DNA of 64,000 nucleotides from Diplonema japonicum. Taxonomy: Eukaryota > Euglenozoa > Diplonemea > Diplonemida > Diplonemidae. Made by a program: the position numbers and the translations under genes. Location: the NCBI GenBank assembly GCA_964019335.1, contig OZ025660.1, positions 1 to 64,000 on the forward strand, written 5' to 3'. Shown here in pieces: positions 1-10,200 of this stretch (position 1 is its first letter; every line of letters begins with the position of its first letter). The notes beneath the pieces were generated by a model. The model was not told where the DNA came from and searched no databases. It saw only the letters and a program-made list of their open reading frames with translations.

Positions 1-208
1 GGGTTTGCGGGTTTGCGGGTTTGCGGGTTTGCGGGTTTGCGGGTTTGCGGGTTTGCGGGTTTGCGGGTTTGCGGGTTTGCGGGTTTGCGGGTTTGCGGGT
101 TTGCGGGTTTGCGGGTTAGCGGGTTTGCGGGTTTGCGGGTTTGCGGGTTTGCGGGTTTGCGGGTTTGCGGGTTTGCGGGTTTGCGGGTTTGCGGGTTTGC
201 GGGTTTGC
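1..208. repeat. (GGGTTTGC)26 tandem array
   Basis: Twenty-six in-phase copies of the 8-mer GGGTTTGC start at base 1. The only variant is copy 15 (113-120), GGGTTAGC, which contains the common telomere hexamer GGGTTA. The G-rich strand is the + strand, the opposite of what a left chromosome end would show, so this is more likely an interstitial or telomere-like satellite than a terminus. Three Gs every eight bases give strong G-quadruplex potential. The array abuts the broken end of a retroelement at about 209 and must extend left of the window. Confidence 0.97.
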
Positions 209-2650
209 GTTTCCTGCCGAGAACCTCCCTTTGCTGCACAGTTCCGTGACCCTGGCGACCTTAGAGACCTCGTCGTTCTTAGGTTCCCCCTTCTCACCTG
301 ATTCCAGCTTATTCCAGAGGGCCATGTAATTTCCCTTCCCCCACTCCTCCAATCTGGCCTGGACACTCAGCTCCGTCTCCTTGTCCCGCTTCTTCCCTCC
401 CCTCTTCTTCCACAGGCAGGCTTTGGGGAGCATCGCCACCAGCAGCCAAGCCTCCTCTGTGTTGTCCTTCACCGCCCGGCCCAGAGTGTGCTTAAGGGTA
501 AGCCCCCACAGTCTTTGAAGGCTCGTCGGGATCGACCCCATGGTCGTGACGTTCATGGCAGCTATGGCTTCCAGGCTGGGTAACTCGGTCCTCGTCGGGG
601 CCGGCGGGGGGGTCGTGTATTCCCCTTCCCTTCGCACCGCCTTTTTGCACTCGTCGTGGCACCCCTGACCCTTCCACACACAGCCCCTGCACACCAGGCA
701 CCTCTCGAGGTCCAGTCTCCTCAGAACGCTCTCCGGGATCTCATCACTCTCCAGGTGCCCATCCAGGTGACACTTCCATACCCTTGTCGAGTTGAACGGG
801 GTCGTGCTTTTGCACTTCGACCTAGCGCAGTTCGCCACCGGACAGTACAGGAATTGCTGGTTCCTTGCCCCCATCTGGTCCAACACCCCTGCCTTCCCGT
901 ATCCAGGGATCGCACGGTCCATTATGCCCCACTCCCCGATGTCCTCACCCGGGGCCTCGGGGGGTTGCTTACCTGCCTTTTGTAGAGCAACCGATTGGGA
1001 CTCATCAAGGAGCATCATCATCGACTCCTCCTCTCCGACTGCATCGTAGTGGTTGCCGTTGTACGCCAGCACCACCACCTTCTCGTGGTCGGAGTTGTAC
1101 CCCCCTATCATCAGGACTGGGTTGTTCCCCCCAGCAACCACGAGTATCGTGCGGCCAAACGCTTGTGCTGCGGCTGCCAGGCACAAGTGGTCTCCCCACG
1201 CCGCCGCTGTGCCCATCCCTTCCAAGTACCGGTCCCAACCCTCGCTGCAAAACGGGGCATAGTGCTCCTCCCAGTGTTTCATCCATTCTACAACCTCGCT
1301 CCTGATGTGGGTGTGGTCCCCGTAGGCTTCCCCGAGCGAACCGGCCAGGGCGTGGAACATGCAGTTCCCGTCCTTCTCCGTCGACCCCCTCGTCAGCTTG
1401 AAGCTCTTCATGATCTCGTCCACTGACTTGCCGGCCCTGGGTTGTTTGTCGGGGTTCCACAGATTCCGCTGCCTGTGTACACAGTGCGTCTGGTTCGACG
1501 AGCACGCCGCAGCACACGTTCCACAGAGGTTCACCTTCATGTTCCTCGCCTGCTCTTGTTTCACAAAATGATGGTGGACCGCATTGAGGTGTTTAACTAG
1601 ACAGCTTGCCACACTGGTGCGGAAGGAGCAGCCTTCCATCCGGCATTGATGTTTGTCTGTTCCTTCTTTTTCCCCCTCCTTCTGCGCCTCCGTGTGCTCA
1701 TCATCCAAATCCATGGGGGGAGGGTCACCACCTCCTTGCAACGCGCCCCCTGCCAGCGTCAAGTCCGCAAAGGGGTCCAGGTGTTCGGCCTGAAAGAGCT
1801 TATCCTCCGTCTCGGCTCGTTCCTTCGCCGCTTGCTTGGCGTCCTCCTTCTTTTTTCTGCGTCTTGAGCTTCTAGGCGGGCCCAAGTACACCGGCAGGTA
1901 GTGACCTCTCGATCCGCGTCTTGTCTTCCTCAGCTTTACCGGTCCGAATCTCTGGGCCGGGTCAGCACCAGCTTTCCCCACCATCACTTCCGACATGGCC
2001 CAGAGCGACATCAGCCCCCCTATCCAAACTGAAGTGCTTCCCACCAGAGTGCCCCCTACTGCTAGCCAAGCGAGCTCCCCGGCGGACCATTCATCCCCTC
2101 GGGGCCCCACCTGTACCCTTGACCTGCGGGTGGTCCTCCTGTCGCTCCCCGGCCTCTTCCACAACACTGCCGCATGCAGGAAGGGGGGGGCCATCCCGAT
2201 GCCCGCCCCCAGCACCTGCCTCACCCCTGGGATCAGCAAGAGGGAGACCAGGGCGACCCAGGCCCACGCCCCCAGGTGCTCCCATCTCACCCCTTCCTTG
2301 CTGTGTCCCGTCCGTCTGCGGTGCCTCCTTGTGCCGGTTGCAGCCCCAGGTGCCGGGATTCTGGGTGCCAGGGGTTGGGCCCCAGGCGTTCCCACCTCGG
2401 TCCGCTTCAGCCCCATTGCAGTGTCATCTGGCTTCTGTTCCAGGGCGGCCTCGTGTTCCTCTCTGCGGGCCCTCCTCCTCCCCTCTTTCCTCGCACGACG
2501 GTGCCTTTTCTTCTCCTGTCTGGCAGCCTCCCTCGCCCCCTCCCTCGCCTTGGTCCTCTTCTCCCGACGCCTCTGAAGGGCCGTTTCGCTCCTGTGCCTC
2601 CTCCTGTTCTTCTTCCGCTTGGGCGCTGGCTTAGGTTCCCTGCCACCCAT
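209..2650 (-). pseudogene. OTU-RT polyprotein, N-terminal part only
   Basis: The reading frame is open from ATG 2650 down into the array. I chose this ATG because it is the first in frame; the frame stays open upstream to about 3757, but only through Pro/Glu-rich repeats without methionine. In order it shows a very basic Arg/Lys-rich N-terminus, two hydrophobic stretches, a C2H2-like finger (CRMEGC...H...H), an OTU cysteine protease domain with DGNCMFHAL and a distal NHYDAV, and Cys/His-rich segments. It then ends at the satellite junction, so it has no RT or endonuclease. It differs from copy 2 by a few substitutions and short indels, for example NHYDAV against NHYEYAV. Confidence 0.85.
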
Positions 2651-2889
2651 GGCAATCCAGGGGGCTCTTTTCTGTCTTCTCACAAGGGTGTGCAGTGGTG
2701 CTCTCACGTCGCTCGCAGCCTCCGCCCCAACCACACCTTGGCGGGCGGTGGGGGTGGGTGCTGGGTCCCCCTGGTTGTTTGAAAAGAAAAAAGGTTCCTC
2801 CTTGTTTGTTTTTTTTTTTTCTTTCCCTTCCACCCTCAAAAAAAGCCCCCGGCCCTTGGGGACCAGGGTGTACACCTCCGTAGAGGGTC

Positions 2890-3290
2890 CAGAAAAAATG
2901 GGGGGCAGAGAGGGAGGGGCACTACCTTCTCTCGGGTGTGCTGTCTCTCCCTCTGCCTTTTTTTCCTCCGAAGAGGGTCTGTTTTTCACCTCCGTGGAGG
3001 GTCCCTCTGGAGAGGGCTCTATAAAAGAAAAAGGGGGGGACGAATGGGGGGGAGGAACACTACCCTCTCTCGGGAGTGCCACCTCTTCCCCTCTCTCTCT
3101 GTTTTCCTCCGAAGAGGGTCTGTTTTTTACCTCCGTGGAGGGTTCCTCTGGAGAGGGCTCTAAAAATGAAAAAGGGGGGGACAAATGGGGGGGAGGAGCA
3201 CCACCCTCTCTCGGGAGTGCCACCTCTTCCCCTTTCTCTCTATTTTCCTCCGAAGAGGGTCTGTTTTCCTCCGAAGAGGGTTCTAAAAAA
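2890..3290. repeat. ~138-bp imperfect tandem repeats in element leader
   Basis: The motif CCTCCGAAGAGGGTCTG recurs at about 2969, 3107 and 3246, with a partial extra copy at about 3268. Between repeats lie purine-rich blocks and CTCTCGGGAGTGCCACC-like blocks. On the minus strand all units stay in one open frame, giving Pro/Ser/Glu repeats around PSSEENRE and LPREG. I see no known domain. Confidence 0.8.
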
Positions 3291-3463
3291 AAAAAGGGGG
3301 CGGGTGGGGCACTATCCTCTCTTGGGAGTGCCACCCCCCCTTGCCCACAAAAAAGGGGATCTAAAAAGGGGGGTTCGTCTGTTAACCCAGGGGATGGGTC
3401 TTCCTGGGGTGTGCGGGTGAGCTTGGGGCCTACCGCACGCAGGGTGATCGACACCCTGACACC

Positions 3464-3497
<34 letters not shown>

Positions 3498-3504
<7 letters not shown>

Positions 3505-3673
3505 GGGACTTGAGAAAATAAATAAAAAGGGGGACTTGAGAAAATAAATAAAAAGGGGGACTTGAGAAAATAAATAAAAAGGGGGACTTGAGAAAATAAA
3601 TAAAAAGGGGGACTTGAGAAAATAAATAAAAAAGGGGGACTTGAGAAAATAAATAAAAAGGGGGACTTGAGAA
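3498..3673. repeat. 26-bp minisatellite, about 7 units
   Basis: The unit reads A5-G5-ACTTGAG-A4-TAAAT and repeats from 3498 with a 26-bp period. One unit has an extra A and the last is partial. There are no unique spacers, so this is not a CRISPR-like array. On the minus strand it is a run of pyrimidine-rich units. Confidence 0.95.
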
Positions 3674-4263
3674 TGTTTTTTTTTTTTTTTTTTCTTCAAA
3701 AGACACACAAGGCACGATAAATCTTAAGAGAAAATAAAAATATTCCAAAACAGACAATCAAGTCCCAACCTGGGAGGAAGGCATGGGTTTCTCTTTTTCT
3801 TTATGGGAGGGAGAGGGGAAGAAGAAGAAGCAACTCCAAATGATAAAAATTCAAAAATAAAAATCTCAAAAAAGGCTTAAAAGAAGAAGAGGCAAATTCA
3901 AAAACATACTAGGGAGGAATGGGTGGGGCAGGGGGTAAAATTTAGGAGGGGGAAAGAGGGAGAATCAAAAAAGGGGAAAGGGGCAGAGTGACCAATGCCC
4001 ATGCGAAAAAGCATAGAGCGGGGGAAGAAGAAAATCAAAAACAGGAAAAACACATCACCACAAAAGAAAAAAGAAAAAAAAAAAAAAAAAACGTCGACCG
4101 AGATGGTTCCACTTCAAAAAGAAAAAGAAAAAGAAAAACAGAAAAATAAAAAAAAAAAAAAAAAAAAAAGGAAAAAAAAAAAAAAAATCTAAGTGGTTCT
4201 ATCTAGCCTGGCCGTTGTAGCACCTGATCCCTATTCTTTTATTTTTCCCTTTTTTTTTTTTCT
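3674..4263. other. A-rich spacer without a gene
   Basis: The stretch is dominated by A and G homopolymers, including A-runs at about 4074-4091 and 4147-4188. The only open frames are Lys-rich low complexity. I see no gene, RNA or clear transposon end. It separates the 5' side of copy 1 from the 3' end of copy 2. Confidence 0.7.
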
Positions 4264-7200
4264 CAGAAAAAAAAAAAAAAAAGTTTCACATCTTCCTATG
4301 GCGGGGGGGGGGAGAACAGCCCCCCACACCCCCGCTGGCCTATCTGGCCAGCGAGCCTTTGGACCTCTTCTTGTGGGGTATGGGCCCCACCCGTGCCCTC
4401 CCCGACTCGAGCTGCAGCCAAGCCACCGCACTGTTCACCGGGGCCCAGTTCTCCTTGTTGCGCACCTTGACCGTGTCCCGCACCAGGTCGTCGCTCCCCA
4501 GCTCTTCCATCAACCTGTGCTCCGCCAAGAATTTGAACTGGGGCCCGGTCATCCCCTTGAGCTCACCCCTGCATATGTTGGCTTCGACCACGGTGCCATC
4601 CGCCCCCGTACCCTTCAGATAGATGTAGCCACCCTCCACACAATCCGAGTCAGTACTGGCCGATCGGGCCCGGGCCCGCTTCTTGTCCTTCTTGCTCCAC
4701 TTCAGCTCTTCCAGGGTGGGGAGGTCCGTGGCAACCACCTCAGGCCGCCTCTCCCTGTCTTCCTCCTTCTTCCGGGCCAACAGCCCAAGGTACCTCTCAA
4801 AGGAGACGTCCTCGAACAACCCCGGGACCGTCACCACCGCTGACTGCAGGTCGACCTCTTCAACACCCATCTTCCGCAGATGGTCCTGGACAGTGCGCCT
4901 CGTCTCCTTCTCGCAGGGCCCCCTCCCCTCGTAGACGTCGAGGGTGACCTTCCTTCCATCCCTCACCCACGCCTTCACTTTGATCAGGTCCTTGACCTTT
5001 CCCACTGGGGCCCTTATCCTTGCGTCGCACCTCTCCAAGAACTCACGTAGTGTCACCTTGGTAGCGCCGGCTCCCGCCGCAATGCCCACTACCCCTTCCT
5101 TCCCCGGTGTCGGGTGGTGTCTGCACCCCCGGGTCTGCAACTTGACCACCCTCCATGCCGTTTCCAGAGTCCCCTTGAGCACGCCACCCTTGAAACGAAC
5201 AGGTTGCACCGCCGAACACCCACACGCGTACGTGATCTGGAAATCCTGGACCGTCCTCGGGAACTCGAACTCGCGGTATGTTTCCGACTTCTGCACCTCA
5301 CAACCCACAATGCGGCTGCGGCGCTCTCCGTCCGACCCACCTTCCAAGCTTGCGAAGTACTGCTTTACCATCATGTATCCAAGTCCAGCGATACCAATCT
5401 GGCCAGCCATAGCCACCTCCAGTGGAACACCCAGCGACTCGGCCTTCGCAAGAAGCATCTCCTCAGTCCTCTCCCTTCCAGGGTCCGTTCCTTCTTCAAG
5501 GATGATCTCCACCCGGCCCTCGAACTGGATGATGAACTTGAGCAGTCGGTCCCCCGGCCTCGCCCTCAGTGGCACCATCGCTCTCGGAATTGGGATGCCC
5601 ATCACCACATCAATCGGGTCAAGCTGAACGAAGTCTCCCCCTACTTCCACCTGCTGTTCCCTTTCCGGTGCCCCGACTCCCATCAGCTGATCTCCCTCCG
5701 GCGTCTGGATCCCACCCCTAGGTGTGTCAGGCCCCGACTGGCTGCCTCCGCTCGGTGCGTTCCCGCCCTCTTTGGTCCCTTCGGGGGCGTCATCCGCCTG
5801 CGGCTTCAGAGTCCTCCCACCGCCCTGTCTCTTCGCAGCTTGTTCCCTACAGAATTCGCTCACGGTCATCTTCCTCGTAGCAGTTGTCGCACTCTGGTCC
5901 CCCTTGTTCGAGTCCCTCTGGGCCTCCGTATCCCCCTTAGGACACTCGTCCAAGGTCTGGTTCACCGCAGCGTCAGTCGCCCCTTGTCTCTTCCCATCTT
6001 CCTGGGCCTTCGGGTCAAGCCCCCCTCCCTGCCCAGCCCTCTCGCTGGATCCTGTTCCGGCCATCTCCGTGTCTTCTCCTCCCGGCGAGGCTGCTTCGAG
6101 TCCTGCTCCCGCTTTCCCTTGTGTTCCACCCTCCACCGGTTCCGCCTTTCGCTGCTGCTGCATTCGGGCGTCCAGGTCCTTCTTCGTCTGCTCCAGAAGG
6201 GCATCCAGCTGGTGGGCCACCGTGATTGGGGGTCCGCCTCCCTGTCCCTTCACTTCCCTCTCGGACGACTCCTCAGCTTCGGTGGTTTTTTCATTGCCGA
6301 AGGAGTCCTCTGTGAGGTCAGTGTTGGATTCAGTGTTGGGTTCGTTGTTCGCTTCCTCGTTGTCCTTTTTTTCCTCTTCGCCGTCCGGTACCGGGGGCCC
6401 TGGATCCAACTGTACAGGCCCTTTGACTAACAGCGCCCCTGCTATCGATCTCATCATGGCCGTTGACACCTCTTGGACCACACGCCTGTGTATCGAGACT
6501 CTGTCCCCGTGAGCCCGCGCAGCTATGCTCCTGGACAGTTTCTTCGTGAGGTAGACTGCTGCCTCCCCGAACCCCCCAAAGGTCTCCATCGCGAAAGGTA
6601 CAAAGGCCACGCGTGTCTTGGCGAGCTCCGCCTCATACTTCTGGCGCTTGTAGTGTTCCGCCTTCGCCGCTGCGTACCCCGCAGTCTTCGCCGCCTGGTT
6701 GACACAAGACTCGTTCCTCGGGTGCACGATGACCACGTCCATAGCCATTGGGCGGGAACCCCCCACCCCACCTGGGAAGAACACGTCCGCCGGGCGCTGG
6801 GACGACCCCGGGATCAACCCCGTCTTCTCCATCGTTGCGCTCACCCCGGCCCACTGACAGTGTCTGTGGATGGTCTCCTTCACCCGGTCGTGCCTCGCAA
6901 TCCTGGCGTTGCCGCATCCCTGGGCATGGTCACCCCATACGTCCATCCCCTCAGTCTTGCACCTCGGGTCGTGGCAGCTCTCACCCTGCTTGTAGACCGG
7001 AGCCCCCAACCACCACTTGATCAGAGCCCCAAACTCGTTGTCCGACAGCTGGTTGTAGAAGTCAGGCGTCGCCGTCAACCACGCCCCCGCATAGTGCATT
7101 GACTCCGACATCAACCTCGCTCTCGAGCGTGCATCTGCTTTCGCCAAGAGGTCCTCCAGCGCCTTCTCATCAAGCACCCTAGAGAGCCACCTCTGGCTGC

Positions 7201-10200
7201 AGATGTGGGGGGCCTTGGCCACCATGTCGGGTGTAATCTGCATGCCGCCTTTCGTCCTGTTGAACCACTCGAGCCAGCTCCCCCATACACCCCCTTCCAG
7301 CCCATGTTCGTATTTGGGATCCAGCTCCTTGCACAGCTTCATCGTCGACGCCCTCGAAGCCATGTTGGCCGCGCGCAGGTGCTCCTGGCAGCTCCTCATC
7401 CCAAGCCCACCGACTTTTACGGACAGTTTCGCCTGCTGCCATTCTTTCGACCCGCTCTCGAACTGCATGCCGCACACCTTCGACATCGTCTTCCGCACCA
7501 TCTCGTCGAACCTGTGCATGACCCCTCCCACATGCGAGTCTGGGACCACTCTCATGTAAAACACCAGTTTGCTGTATGAGCTGCAATACCGGAGAAGTGT
7601 GTACCCTGTCTGCCTCCCCACCTTGGTCAGCATGTCGAAGTTCTCTTCCAGCGCGTCCAAGCGTTTGTTCAGAAAGGCTTGCGTGTACTCCGGCGATCCT
7701 ATCGGCGCCCCCAGGAGCATGAAGTTCCTCTCTTTGTGGAAATTCTCTTCTGTCAGGCCATCGAAGCCTGTGTCCTCCACTGTCTGGGGGAGGTCGCCAC
7801 TAACCCATATGAGCTCGCACTTCTGGGGTTTCACTTTCAGCCCTATCATTCCGCTCAGCTCACACAAGATGTTGTACGCCTTTCTCACTTCATCCACATT
7901 CCCCACAAGGACGCCATCGTCCAGGTAGAACTGGAGGATGTCCAGGTTGCAGTCTTCACTTATCTTGTTCACCAGGGGTTGGATGGCCAGAGAGAACAGC
8001 AGTGGTCCCATCGGGTCCCCCTGTTGCACCCCTTCCTGGGACTTAATCACCTTTCCGTTGTAGTATAATTGGGAGGGCACCCTGTAGCACCAATCGGCCC
8101 ACGCATACAGCCCCGACGCTTGCTCATAGGCCTGTGAGCACAGCTGTCTCCGACAAACACTGTTGAAGGCGTTGGCGTAGTCGATCTTGAGGATCACCTT
8201 GTTTTCCTGCTTGTTGCCCCGTTCCCTGTCCACATACTGCCTGATGGTGTGTATAGCCGCCTCCATTCCAGCAGGGACCGATACCCCCACCTGGCCGCCT
8301 TTCTTCAGGTACGAAGAGGCCACTTCCGGAGCGATCTTCTTCACAAGGGATTTCCCCACCAGCCGACGCAGCACATCCCCAACGGCTATGGGCCGCACGT
8401 CCCTGTCGTTCTTCTTGAGGGCCACAAGGTTCGCCCCTGCCATCAGCGGAGCCACCTCCCTAGGGGCCGTGCCTCTAGCTAATGCGTTGACTGCCCTCGT
8501 CACCGACATCAAACAGCCTTGAGACTCAAAAGCTCCGTCCACCGCGTCCTTGATGTGCTGGGCTCTCAGACCAGTCGGTCCCGCAGCAGTCCCCCTCGGG
8601 AAGTCCCTGATTGCGTCCAGCACTTCTTCCGGCAAGACTTCTACCGCTTCCTTCGTCTTCGCCGGGTTGTCCCATTGGGGGTGTAGTGGCTCTGGATGTT
8701 TGCTCTGCAGCGCTCTCCAACAATCCTCATTGTCTTCCGCCAGCCCCTGGGCTACAAGCGCCGCGTTTCCTGCCGAGAACCTCCCTTTGCTGCACAGTTC
8801 CGTGGCCCTGGCGACCTTAGAGACCTCGTCGTTCTTAGGTTCCCCCTTCTCACCTGATTCCAGCTTATTCCAGAGGGCCATGTAATTTCCCTTCTCCCAC
8901 TCCTCCAATCTGGCCTGGACACTCAGCTCCGTCTCCTTGTCCCGCTTCTTCCCTCCCCTCTTCTTCCACAGGCAGGCTTTGGGGAGCATCGCCACCAGCA
9001 GCCAAGCCTCCTCTGTGTTGTCCTTCACCGCCCGGCCCAGAGTGTGCTTAAGGGTAAGCCCCCACAGTCTTTGAAGGCTCGTCGGGATCGACCCCAGGGT
9101 CGTGACGTTCATGGCGGCTATGGCTTCCAGGCTGGGTAACTCGGTCCTCGTCGGGGCCGGCGGGGGGGTCGTGTATTCCCCTTCCCTTCGCACCGCCTTT
9201 TTGCACTCGTCGTGGCACCCCTGACCCTTCCACACACAGCCCCTGCACACCAGGCACCTCTCGAGGTCCAGTCTCCTCAGAACGCTCTCCGGGATCTCAT
9301 CACTCTCCAGGTGCCCATCCAGGTGACACTTCCATACCCTTGTCGAGTTGAACGGGGTCGTGCTTTTGCACTTCGACCTAGCGCAGTTCGCCACCGGACA
9401 GTACAGGAATTGCTGGTTCCTTGCCCCCATCTGGTCCAACACCCCTGCCTTCCCGTATCCAGGGATCGCACGGTCTATTATGTCCCACTCCCCGATGTCC
9501 TCACCCGGGGCCTCGGAGGGTTGCTTACCTGCCTTTTGTAGAGCAACCGATTGGGACTCATCAAGGAGCATCATCATCGACTCCTCCTCTCCGACTGCAT
9601 ACTCGTAGTGGTTGCCGTTGTACGCCAGCACCACCACCTTCTCGTGGTCGGAGTTGTACTCCCCTATCATCAGGACTGGGTTGTTCCCCCCAGCAACCAC
9701 GAGTATCGTGCGGTCAAACGCTTGTGCTGCGGCTGCCAGGCACAAGTGGTCTCCCCACGTCGCCGCTGTGCCCATCCCTTCCAAGTACCGGTCCCAACCC
9801 TCGCTGCAAAACGGGGCATAGTGCTCCTCCCGGTGTTTCATCCATTCTACAACCTCGCTCCTGATGTGGGTGTGGTCCCCGTAGGCTTCCCCGAGCGAAC
9901 CGGCCAGGGCGTGGAACATGCAGTTCCCGTCCTTCTCCGTCGATCTCCTCGTCAGCTTGAAGCTCTTCATGATCTCGTCCACTGACTTGCCGGCCCTGGG
10001 TTGTTTGTCGGGGTTCCACAGATTCCGCTGCCTGTGTAGTGCACAGTGCGTCTGGTTCGACGAGCACGCCGCAGCACACGTTCCACAGAGGTTCACCTTC
10101 ATGTTCCTCGCCTGCTCTTGTTTCACAAAATGATGGTGGACCGCATTGAGGTGTTTAACTAGACAGCTTGCCACACTGGTGCGGAAAGAGCAGCCTTCCA

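Larger units (their letters stand above)
209..3480 (-). mobile_element. OTU-RT retroelement copy 1 (3'-truncated)
   Basis: This is the 5' part of the element whose second copy lies at about 4264-11122. The two are nearly identical between 209-2560 and 8765-11122. Copy 1 stops inside the coding region, just after residues SAGNA, where sequence switches to the GGGTTTGC array; RT and endonuclease are missing. Unlike copy 2 it keeps the upstream leader. The leader is low-complexity, with two to three imperfect repeats of about 138 bp between 2890 and 3290, recognisable by the recurring motif CCTCCGAAGAGGGTCTG. A poly(T) run at about 3463-3497 marks its far end. Confidence 0.85.

Noticed and set aside
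1-208. Array as the chromosome's left telomere
   Set aside because: The G-rich strand runs 5' to 3' inward from the left, opposite to a left terminus, which would be C-rich on the + strand.
3498-3673. CRISPR-like array
   Set aside because: Units are directly adjacent with no spacers, the unit is low-complexity, and the setting is eukaryotic.
4193-4843. + strand frame opposite the OTU-RT C-terminus
   Set aside because: Antisense shadow of the intact 2212-codon ORF.
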